A stretch of 64,000 bases of DNA from Chryseobacterium daeguense DSM 19388. GTDB lineage: Bacteria; Bacteroidota; Bacteroidia; Flavobacteriales; Weeksellaceae. Of this stretch, positions 25,775-32,847 are shown in pieces. The DNA lies in contig NZ_AUMT01000009.1 in NCBI RefSeq assembly GCF_000430825.1, positions 1 through 64,000 of the forward strand, read 5' to 3'. The translations under genes and the position numbers were made by a program. The notes beneath the pieces were generated by a model, which saw nothing but the letters and a program-made list of their open reading frames with translations, made no database searches and was not told the DNA's origin. Numbering within the stretch: position 1 is the first letter of the stretch; each line of letters begins with the position of its first letter.

Positions 25775-27967
25775 TTGAAATCCTTCCCTTTCTACCGCCA
25801 ACCCGATTCAAAAGACTGCGGTCCTACCTGCCTCCGTATTGTAAGCAGATATTATGGAAAAACTATCTCGCTGCAACAGATTCGTAACCTCTCAGAAACC
25901 ACACGGGAAGGAAGCAGCTTATTGGGATTAAGCGATGCTGCAGAAGATTTGGGATATCGATCGCTTGGTGTTCAGATCAATTTTGAAACGCTTGCGGAAG
26001 AAGTTCCGCTGCCCTGCATTGTTCACTGGAACAAAAATCATTTTGTAGTTGTTTATAAAATTGACAAAAATAATAAAGCCTATATTTCGGACCCTAGCTA
26101 TGGATTAATTACTTATAACAGGGACGAATTTATAAAGCTTTGGATCGGCGAAAATGCCAATGAAAAAACAGAAGAAGGAATTGTTTTAATCCTGGAAACA
26201 ACACCCGCTTTTTTCCAGACAGAATTTGATGATCAGGAAAGTAAGGCCAGCTTCAGCTTTTTATCTAAATATTTATTGAAGTACAAATCGCTCGTTATCC
26301 AGCTTGCGATCGGGCTTTTGGCCGGAAGTTTACTGTCGCTTATTTTTCCTTTTCTTACCCAGAGTATCGTGGATGTGGGGATTCAGAATCAAGATCTTAA
26401 TTTTATTTATCTTGTTCTTTTAGCCCAAATCATGCTTTTTCTCGGCCGGATGGGTATTGAAGTTATCCGAAGCTGGATCCTGCTGCATCTTTCCGCGAGA
26501 ATTAATATCTCCATTATTTCCGATTTCTTTATTAAGCTAATGAAATTACCGATCAGCTTTTTCGATACGAGAATGACCGGCGATATCATGCAGAGAATCA
26601 ACGATCATCACAGAATTGAGCAGCTTTTAACGAGCTCTTCGCTGAACACCCTGTTTTCATTAGTCAACCTGATCATTTTCAGTATTGTCCTTTTATTTTA
26701 TGATTACAGGCTGTTTATCGTATATCTTGTCGGGGCAATTGCCTATATCGGATGGATCAGTTTTTTCCTCAGCAAAAGAAAAGAGCTTGATTATAAAAGA
26801 TTTTCCCAGGTTTCGCAGGAACAGAGCAAGGTCATTGAGCTCATCAACGGGATGCAGGAAATTAAAATGCATAACGCCGAAAAGCAAAAACGCTGGGATT
26901 GGGAGTTTTTACAGGTTAAATTGTTTAAAATTAGAATAAAATCACTTTCACTCGAACAATGGCAGTCGGTCGGTGGTAATTTTATCAACCAAATGAAGGA
27001 TATCCTGGTAAGTTTTCTTTCAGCGAAACTTGTTTTGAGTGGAAATTTAACCTTAGGGATGATGCTTTCTGTGCAATATATCATCGGCCAGCTGAATAGT
27101 CCGCTATTGCAGCTCATTGATTTCATTAAACAAACCCAGGATGCTAAAATTTCCCTGGAAAGATTGGGTGAAATTCACGATAAAGACGATGAAGAAAGTA
27201 AAGACGAACAATATGCACATGATCTGCCTCAGAAAGATATTGAAATAGAAAACCTTTCATTCCGTTATATTGGTTCAGACCAGTTTGTTTTTGAAAATTT
27301 AAGTTTAAATATTCCCTATCAGAAAACTACCGCCATTGTAGGAGCCAGTGGGAGCGGAAAAACAACCCTTTTAAAGCTGTTGATGAAATTTTATGAGCCC
27401 ACTCAGGGAGACATTAAGTTAGGAAATACCAAACTGAAAAATATCTCCCCCAGATTCTGGAGAGATCATTGCGGGGTTGTGATGCAGGAAGGTTATGTTT
27501 TTAATGATACCATTGCCAACAATATTGCTGTAGGAGAAGATTATGTCGACAAGCAAAAGCTGAGAAAAGCTGTAGAAATTGCCAATATTAAAGATTTTAT
27601 CGAAGAGCTGCCCCTCAGCTACAATACCAAAATAGGGAATGAAGGATTGGGGGTCAGCGGCGGTCAGAAGCAAAGGTTATTCATTGCAAGGGCAGTTTAC
27701 AAATCTCCGGAATATATTTTCTTTGATGAAGCTACTTCAGCACTCGATGCCAATAATGAAAAAGTGATCATGGAAAATCTTGAGCAGTTTTTCAAAGGCA
27801 AAACAGCCATTGTGATTGCGCACAGGCTTTCTACAGTAAAGCATGCAGATAAAATCATTGTTTTGGATAAAGGAAAGGTAGTGGAAGAAGGAAATCATGC
27901 AGAACTGGTTGCAGCCAGAGGCGAATATTACAGATTGGTAAAAAATCAATTAGAACTTGGAAATTAA
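25775..27967 (+). CDS. Peptidase domain-containing ABC transporter (PCAT)
   Basis: Inner-membrane exporter that cuts the leader after a double glycine and exports the core peptide. The 730-residue protein starts with a C39 cysteine peptidase domain whose catalytic residues are visible: Cys15 in SKDCGPTCLR, His89 in NKNHFVVVY and Asp106 in ISDPSYG. A six-helix ABC membrane domain follows (~165-440), then the ATPase with Walker A GASGSGKTT (~525), signature LGVSGGQKQR and Walker B YIFFDEATSALD. Translation starts at a TTG; the MKSFPFYRQPDSKDCG start is family-like. It works with the HlyD protein encoded at 28280 and is the likely exporter of both precursors. Confidence 0.96.
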   Translation: MKSFPFYRQPDSKDCGPTCLRIVSRYYGKTISLQQIRNLSETTREGSSLLGLSDAAEDLGYRSLGVQINFETLAEEVPLPCIVHWNKNHFVVVYKIDKNNKAYISDPSYGLITYNRDEFIKLWIGENANEKTEEGIVLILETTPAFFQTEFDDQESKASFSFLSKYLLKYKSLVIQLAIGLLAGSLLSLIFPFLTQSIVDVGIQNQDLNFIYLVLLAQIMLFLGRMGIEVIRSWILLHLSARINISIISDFFIKLMKLPISFFDTRMTGDIMQRINDHHRIEQLLTSSSLNTLFSLVNLIIFSIVLLFYDYRLFIVYLVGAIAYIGWISFFLSKRKELDYKRFSQVSQEQSKVIELINGMQEIKMHNAEKQKRWDWEFLQVKLFKIRIKSLSLEQWQSVGGNFINQMKDILVSFLSAKLVLSGNLTLGMMLSVQYIIGQLNSPLLQLIDFIKQTQDAKISLERLGEIHDKDDEESKDEQYAHDLPQKDIEIENLSFRYIGSDQFVFENLSLNIPYQKTTAIVGASGSGKTTLLKLLMKFYEPTQGDIKLGNTKLKNISPRFWRDHCGVVMQEGYVFNDTIANNIAVGEDYVDKQKLRKAVEIANIKDFIEELPLSYNTKIGNEGLGVSGGQKQRLFIARAVYKSPEYIFFDEATSALDANNEKVIMENLEQFFKGKTAIVIAHRLSTVKHADKIIVLDKGKVVEEGNHAELVAARGEYYRLVKNQLELGN

Positions 27968-28015
27968 TTAAATATTTTTATTAAATTTAAATAACCAACT
28001 CAAAATCTTATAGTT

Positions 28016-28219
28016 ATGAAAAATTTAAGAAAAATTGAAAGAAAAAATTTAAGCGAAATCCACGGTTCAGGGCCGATTCCTGTATTTCCATGCAATTGCT
28101 TTTGCTACATCAACAATGTAAAGCAGTGGAATGCATGTAACCGCTATTGCCCGGATGGAGACATTCCGGGGGTAGAACCAGGCAATAATCCGAAATGTGA
28201 TTATACATTGCCGTTATAA
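28016..28219 (+). CDS. Second small precursor peptide, Cys-rich
   Basis: A 67-residue peptide with leader MKNLRKIERKNLSEIHGSG, closely like the first precursor's leader but ending G-S-G instead of G-G. The core of about 48 residues has six Cys (26, 28, 30, 41, 45, 61) and, after the leader, only one Thr and no Ser. It therefore fits a disulfide-bonded peptide rather than a LanB substrate. It lies between exporter and HlyD adaptor genes and is followed by a strong hairpin. Function (bacteriocin, signal or immunity decoy) cannot be told from sequence. Confidence 0.8.
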   Translation: MKNLRKIERKNLSEIHGSGPIPVFPCNCFCYINNVKQWNACNRYCPDGDIPGVEPGNNPKCDYTLPL

Positions 28220-28236
28220 GATTATTTTAAAAGCAC

Positions 28237-28271
28237 ACTCAATAATCTTCGGGTGAAGGTTATTGAGTTTT
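28237..28271 (+). terminator. Strong hairpin after the second precursor
   Basis: ACTCAATAATCTTC (28237-28250) and GAAGGTTATTGAGT (28255-28268) form a 14-bp stem with one wobble pair and a GGGT loop, followed by T-rich sequence. It ends 9 bases before the HlyD ATG. Probably attenuates transcription into hlyD and stabilises the precursor mRNA. Confidence 0.75.
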
Positions 28272-28279
28272 AAATTCAT

Positions 28280-29578
28280 ATGGAAAAAGACATTTTAGAC
28301 AATATTGAGCTTCGCTCGGAAAGCGTTCAGGATATCCTTACTCAACCGCCTCACTGGATGATCCTCTGGGGAAATACTATCATTCTCATCATCCTCATTC
28401 TCATTTTAATAATGAGCTATATCATCAAATATCCGGAATTTGTTCCGGCTCCTATTGTGGTAACTTCACAAAACCCGCCTGAAAAACTCGAAGCCAGAAC
28501 CAATTCTAAAATTGAAAAAATATTCATTAAAAATCATCAGCAGGTTAATAAAAATGAAGTATTGATGGTGATGCAGTCCACTGCTAATTATAAAGATGTT
28601 TTAGCGCTAAAAAAAATCATTGATTCTCTTACCCCCAATCAGCTTTCGGCTTTCCCTCTTCAGGAAACCTCCCATTTTAAATTGGGTGAACTACAAAGTG
28701 ATTACAACAGTTTTGCAAAAGCATTTCAGGATGAAGCGTTATTTACAAGGCTTCAGCCTTACGCGCCTGAAAATTTAGCTGCGAATCAGAGCCTTTCTGA
28801 ATACCGTGTAAGAATTGCAACTTTAAAGCAGCAGAAAAACCTTGAGCAGGCAAAATATGAGCTTACCAGAAAAAACTATCAGCGTTCTCAGGAATTGTTT
28901 AACCAGGGTGTTATCGCCCAGGTAGAACTGGAAAATGAAAAGATTAAATTTATTCAGGCTCAGCAGAATTTAGAAAATATTACGATTTCCCTTTCTCAAA
29001 TAGAAGAAGAGATATCCAATTTAAATAAAACAAAAAGCGGAACCGCCATTAATACGGAAAAAGATAAGATCACCTACTCTTCCCAGACACTGCAGTTGTT
29101 TGAACAGCTAAGAAAATCGCTTAAACAATGGGAACAAAATTACCTGATCATTTCCAATACTGAAGGACTGGCCAGTTTTCAGCAGTTTTTTGGCGAAAAT
29201 CAGTTTGTAAAAGCCGGAGATGTAATTATCTCTATTCTTCCCAAAAACAGGGAAAATTTAGTAGGCAGAATGGCTGTACCAGCCGTTAATTCCGGAAAGG
29301 TAACATCTGGAGAAAAAGTTTTAATTAAATTAGATAATTATCGTTATCAGGAATACGGCATTGTTGAAGGAAAGGTGCAAAATATTTCGCTTTCTCCGGA
29401 TAAAGATGGAAATTATTATGTGGATGTAATTCTTCCAAAAGGACTAAAAACTAGTTACAATAAAAACCTTCCTTTTGATAAGGAATTAAAAGGCAATGCT
29501 GAAATTGTTACCCAAGATTTAAGGCTGATTGAAAGATTCTTCTATCAGATGAGAAAATTGCTGGGTTATCAGAGTTAG
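28280..29578 (+). CDS. HlyD family periplasmic adaptor
   Basis: Membrane fusion protein linking the exporter to an outer-membrane channel. The 432 residues contain a short cytoplasmic start, one membrane helix (~residues 29-50, ILWGNTIILIILILILIM), the first lipoyl half (VTSQNPPEKLEARTNSKIEK), a long coiled-coil hairpin (~170-260, QKNLEQAKYELTRKN), and the second lipoyl/beta-barrel part (NTEGLASFQQFFGENQFVKAGD). This is the typical partner of PCAT exporters in Bacteroidetes, and the gene is last in the export operon. Confidence 0.93.
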   Translation: MEKDILDNIELRSESVQDILTQPPHWMILWGNTIILIILILILIMSYIIKYPEFVPAPIVVTSQNPPEKLEARTNSKIEKIFIKNHQQVNKNEVLMVMQSTANYKDVLALKKIIDSLTPNQLSAFPLQETSHFKLGELQSDYNSFAKAFQDEALFTRLQPYAPENLAANQSLSEYRVRIATLKQQKNLEQAKYELTRKNYQRSQELFNQGVIAQVELENEKIKFIQAQQNLENITISLSQIEEEISNLNKTKSGTAINTEKDKITYSSQTLQLFEQLRKSLKQWEQNYLIISNTEGLASFQQFFGENQFVKAGDVIISILPKNRENLVGRMAVPAVNSGKVTSGEKVLIKLDNYRYQEYGIVEGKVQNISLSPDKDGNYYVDVILPKGLKTSYNKNLPFDKELKGNAEIVTQDLRLIERFFYQMRKLLGYQS

Positions 29579-29648
29579 GATCAAAATTAAAGACATAAAA
29601 TAGCGTGAATAGATGGGTATTTTTAACTTAAATTAAAAAATTAATTAA

Positions 29649-30187
29649 ATGAAAAAATTCTTTTAGTACTTTGTTATCAATAAAAACGTACTAAGTAAAA
29701 CAGATCCGGCAACTGAAATAGAATTATTTACTAAATCAGTAGCTATTGTGAAATTCAATTATGGACAAACTCCTTCGGAAAGTGTTCTTTTAACGGTAAG
29801 AATGATTTCTTATGACGAAAATTATGAACTTTTACCTGTTTATAAGTACGATGGTGTAGAGTATTCTGATAATGGATTATTTAATGATGCAGTAGCAGGA
29901 GACGGTATTTACACATCTGTTGAAAATCTTAAGCTTGCTCAGGAAGACATCTACAACGGTGTAGAGGTTAGTATTGGTGAGGATTTCCTTCATAAAGATA
30001 AATTAGTTACCCAAGTAAAAACTGAATATGCCGGCAAAGTTAAGCCTGGAGGAGGTATTAAGTTTGGATGTAAATGAAACTAGGTAAATGTCCGAATACA
30101 AGCTGGTACAATACTTCTTATTTTGGAGAGCCATGCGTATTTTTCTATGATTGCGAGGCATCTTTTGAAATCGGAATAGATTTCTAA
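29649..30187 (+). pseudogene. Decayed 'choice-of-anchor X'-like protein gene
   Basis: From an ATG at 29649 the frame reads MKKFF, meets an in-frame TAG, and then continues open for over 130 codons, including NYGQTPSESVLLTVRMISYD and the GLFNDAVAGDGIYTSVE segment typical of choice-of-anchor X domains. It ends at 30077, but the -1/+1 frame continues MKLGKCPNTSWY...DCEASFEIGIDF to a stop at 30187. One extra A at about 30074 would join these, keeping a Cys-rich tail. An intact remnant could start at the GTG at 29748 (109 residues). Two lesions suggest a pseudogene. No normal signal peptide is seen upstream. It lies at the edge of the RiPP locus. Confidence 0.6.
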
Positions 30188-30203
30188 TATTATAAGTAAA
30201 TAT

Positions 30204-30268
30204 TCTCACAACTAATACGGGTTTCTATTTTACATTAAAATGATAAAATAATTCGTATAGTTGTGAGA
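30204..30268. repeat. Long imperfect inverted repeat
   Basis: TCTCACAACTAATACG (30204-30219) and CGTATAGTTGTGAGA (30254-30268) pair along about 15 bp with one bulge, and the inner part adds TATTTTA/TAAAATA pairing. Total length is about 65 bp. It sits just upstream of the CPBP gene, where it may terminate the preceding transcript or act in the CPBP leader. Confidence 0.6.
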
Positions 30269-30286
30269 TTTTCAATTTTATAAATA

Positions 30287-31027
30287 ATGAAAGTTTTTAA
30301 TAAAGATATTGTATTTGCATTAATTTTAATTCTTCTATTAAATTCAGTTTTTCAGAACCTAATAAGTACTTTCATTTCTTCCACAAATGAAGCTTTAGCT
30401 TTTAAAGTAGCTTTAAAGCTTATGCTTTCTATAGTAATAATACTTTTAATAAAACATAATAATCAGGAACCTGTAAAGGTAAATTTTAAAGGTATTCTAC
30501 TTTCATCAATTGTAATTGTTTTTAGTTTTTTTTCTATACAGAATGAAAAAATAGAAATCATTACAAATTTTTTATTCCTACTTTCATGCATTTCAGTAGC
30601 AGTATTTGAAGAACTACTTTTTCGGAAGTTTCTATTTGAAAAAATAAATAATTCTAATACCAAAAATTACGAATTTCAGGTAATTCTAATAACTTCTGTT
30701 TTTTTTGCTGCTGTACATATTCTTAATCTGTTAAAAGTTAATTATGACCTTTATTCTACTATCAATCAGATATTTTTTGCTTTTGGAATAGGCGTGATAT
30801 TACAGTACATCTATTATCGAACAAAGCAACTCATAGCGTGTATAACAATTCACGGAATTATCAATTATTTCGGTACTTATAAATCATATTTATACGATAC
30901 AACTACTGATGGTATTTCTTATAGCTTTTCGGATTTTATAGTTACACTTATTTTTATAAGCATTGTTAATTGTGTCATAGTAGGAGTCATTTACCTTTTG
31001 TATCAACAAAGCAGGAAACTTATTTAA
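30287..31027 (+). CDS. CPBP family intramembrane glutamic endopeptidase
   Basis: Polytopic membrane protease of the CPBP (Abi/CAAX-like) family. The catalytic motifs are present: EELLFR (E108, E109, R113), a His in AAVHILN (H144), and ITIHGIINYF with H189 and N193. About seven hydrophobic segments fill the 246 residues. In Gram-positive bacteriocin loci such proteins act as self-immunity factors or process peptides, so a role in immunity or maturation here is possible, but the gene is separated from the export operon by a decayed gene and a long hairpin. Confidence 0.88.
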   Translation: MKVFNKDIVFALILILLLNSVFQNLISTFISSTNEALAFKVALKLMLSIVIILLIKHNNQEPVKVNFKGILLSSIVIVFSFFSIQNEKIEIITNFLFLLSCISVAVFEELLFRKFLFEKINNSNTKNYEFQVILITSVFFAAVHILNLLKVNYDLYSTINQIFFAFGIGVILQYIYYRTKQLIACITIHGIINYFGTYKSYLYDTTTDGISYSFSDFIVTLIFISIVNCVIVGVIYLLYQQSRKLI

Positions 31028-31121
31028 TAGTTCCTTTCTCGAATAGATATGGAACTCCAGATAGCTCTTGATTAGAAAGAATTATTGGATATGAAAGTTA
31101 AAATTTTTAACTAAAAGACAT

Positions 31122-31155
31122 AAAAAAAACCGAAACATCTGTTTCGGTTTTTTTT
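31122..31155. terminator. Bidirectional terminator between CPBP gene and tRNA
   Basis: CCGAAAC (31130-31136) and GTTTCGG (31141-31147) with a 4-nt loop, flanked by eight A on the left and eight T on the right. It can end both the rightward CPBP transcript and the leftward tRNA transcript. Confidence 0.88.
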
Positions 31156-31163
31156 CGCTATTG

Positions 31164-31237
31164 TAGCGAAGACGGGAATTGAACCCGTGACCTCAGGGTT
31201 ATGAATCCTGCGCTCTAACCAACTGAGCTACCTCGCC
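31164..31237 (-). tRNA. tRNA-Met (CAU anticodon)
   Basis: A 74-nt cloverleaf on the minus strand starting GGCGAGGTAGCTCAGTTGG. The acceptor stem pairs throughout (with two G-U pairs), the D arm is GCTC/GAGC, the anticodon loop TTCATAA has CAT, and the T arm is ACGGG/CCCGT with TTCAATT. No CCA is encoded. The anticodon stem has an A-C mismatch at its last pair (31-39). It lacks the initiator's three G-C pairs, so it is an elongator-type tRNA; CAU could also be an Ile tRNA modified to lysidine, but Met is more likely. Confidence 0.93.
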
Positions 31238-31249
31238 GTTTTGGTGGTG

Positions 31250-31279
31250 CAAATATAGAAAATATTTACTTACCTCCAA
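31250..31279 (-). promoter_or_regulatory. tRNA-Met promoter
   Basis: Minus strand TTG (31277-31279), a 19-bp spacer, and TATATTTG (31250-31257), a full consensus match placed about 12 bp before the tRNA 5' end. Confidence 0.75.
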
Positions 31280-31281
31280 AA

Positions 31282-32568
31282 TTATTTTAACTTAAAATAT
31301 TCTAAAACATCGCCTACATGGTCTGGTTTATTGATTATCTTATTGTTAGCATCCAAAATAAAATACGTAGGAGTTGCATGAACATTGTACGTATCTACAT
31401 AGCTGCTGTTCCATCCTCTCAATTCCGAATCATTTACCCAAGGAAATGCCGTTATTTTTTTAGAATAAGAATCTTTATCAACATCCAAAGACAATCCCAC
31501 TACCTGAATATTTTTCGCTTTTAAATCATTATACTTGGCCAATAATTGAGGAAGTTCGCTTTCACAATGTGAACAGGTAGAAGACCAGAATACAATCACC
31601 TTTTTATCAGCTTTAACATCATACAATGATTTAGCAGTAGTATTTACAGGTGACTGAAATTTCGTATTAGGAAAAGTTGCTCCCATTTCTACGTTTGCGT
31701 TAGACTTTAATGTAGAAGCAAGCCTATCCGTAATGGTGCACTTCAGATTTTTGGCCAGGTTTAGGTACTTATCCTTATATTCAGCCATGTCATAGACGTC
31801 AAAAATATCAATCAGCTCAGATAAAACCGTCTGTCCTCTCGGAGTTTCAACTTTCAATCTATCTAAAAGCTTATCTACAGAAGCAGTGACATTTGTATTT
31901 CCGCCGGTATTAAGATAGTTGACAAGTATAGGTCTCAATAATGTAGAGGTCTCAAGCATATCATTTGACTTATCTATAAAGTTGATAATATCATCCTGAC
32001 TTGCTTTTTTTGAGGCATCATTAGAAAGAAATTTACTATAGTTTGTATTATAATAATAAATGAAAGGATGCTTTGTCTGATCTATACCATCAGCGCTGCC
32101 GGAAAGTCTGTTTATTTCCGTTTTAAGAGCTTTTCCGAAGTCTGTATCATCTTTATAATATTCTTTAATCTGAGATAATGCAGGTAAGATCAATTCCTTT
32201 TTTTGAGATCCTTCCTGTATTTTACTCATAATATCATTGGATTCATCCAAATAAACAACATTTTTAATTTTGTTCGTCTGGGTTTCAAGCTTCACATTTA
32301 CATTTTTATTCTCGGAAATAAAATTAAATGCGTTATTTGAGTTTGGAAAATATACTTTCATCATACCCATATAATTTTTTGGGTATTTAAAAGTCCAGGT
32401 ATTATTTTTATTCTGCTCCTTGGAGAAAATAATATCTTTAGAACCGTTTAAAGTATATAGGATAGCGTCTTGTTCTTTGAAGTCAGAAGGAGCCTGAATT
32501 GTAACAGTAAACTGTGCCTGTAAAGAAAATACAGCTAGTAAAGCTGAAATTGTATAAATCTTTTTCAT
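31282..32568 (-). CDS. TlpA family thioredoxin-like protein
   Basis: Predicted exported protein of 428 residues with a signal peptide (KKIYTISALLAVFSLQAQ) and no lipobox. The N-terminal ~120 residues look like a beta-rich DUF4369-like domain; a helical middle follows; the C-terminal thioredoxin domain has VFWSSTCSHCESELPQL with the active-site motif CSHC. Likely a periplasmic or outer-membrane-associated thiol oxidoreductase. It is downstream of the small 'PID' membrane protein and the T9SS-sorted protein, all leftward, with a terminator in between at 32585-32608. Confidence 0.9.
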   Translation of the reverse strand: MKKIYTISALLAVFSLQAQFTVTIQAPSDFKEQDAILYTLNGSKDIIFSKEQNKNNTWTFKYPKNYMGMMKVYFPNSNNAFNFISENKNVNVKLETQTNKIKNVVYLDESNDIMSKIQEGSQKKELILPALSQIKEYYKDDTDFGKALKTEINRLSGSADGIDQTKHPFIYYYNTNYSKFLSNDASKKASQDDIINFIDKSNDMLETSTLLRPILVNYLNTGGNTNVTASVDKLLDRLKVETPRGQTVLSELIDIFDVYDMAEYKDKYLNLAKNLKCTITDRLASTLKSNANVEMGATFPNTKFQSPVNTTAKSLYDVKADKKVIVFWSSTCSHCESELPQLLAKYNDLKAKNIQVVGLSLDVDKDSYSKKITAFPWVNDSELRGWNSSYVDTYNVHATPTYFILDANNKIINKPDHVGDVLEYFKLK

Positions 32569-32584
32569 ATGGTAAAAATAAAAA

Positions 32585-32608
32585 AACTCTCTGAGTAAAC
32601 AGAGAGTT
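32585..32608 (-). terminator. Terminator upstream of the TlpA gene
   Basis: AACTCTCTG (32585-32593) and CAGAGAGTT (32600-32608) form a 9-bp stem with a 6-nt loop, then a T-run on the minus strand. It ends the transcript carrying the gene at 32630, so the TlpA gene must have read-through or its own promoter. Confidence 0.78.
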
Positions 32609-32629
32609 TAATAATATTTTAATAAAATT

Positions 32630-32842
32630 TTATATTTTTTTACTTGAATATTTCTTTGTAAAGAATACAATGAACATTACCGCAATAACACCTAATGCAT
32701 ATACATACATATCAATTGGTGAAGCCGCTCCTGTTCCGTTACCTCCACTACCGCCTCCGATTGGGTTAGGGGGTGTGTCTGCACTCACCCACATGGCAGC
32801 AAAAAGAAAAAGAAGTGATACTAGTTTATTTATAGCTTTCAT
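32630..32842 (-). CDS. Small protein: signal peptide, Gly-rich linker, C-terminal membrane helix
   Basis: Unknown 70-residue protein. It has a signal peptide ending WVSA, a Pro/Gly-rich linker (TPPNPIGGGSGGNGTG), then the tripeptide PID before a hydrophobic helix (MYVYALGVIAVMFIVFF) and a basic tail TKKYSSKKI. The order signal peptide, motif, helix, basic tail resembles bacterial C-terminal sorting signals handled by sortases or exosortases. It starts just after the T9SS-sorted protein gene and is probably co-transcribed with it. No function is assigned. Confidence 0.7.
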   Translation of the reverse strand: MKAINKLVSLLFLFAAMWVSADTPPNPIGGGSGGNGTGAASPIDMYVYALGVIAVMFIVFFTKKYSSKKI

Positions 32843-32847
32843 ATACT

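Noticed and set aside
25661-25775. AAGCTT palindromes between the VKOR and exporter genes as a regulatory element
   Set aside because: The stem is only five to six AT-rich base pairs, with no conserved spacing or T-run, and is expected by chance in such AT-rich sequence.
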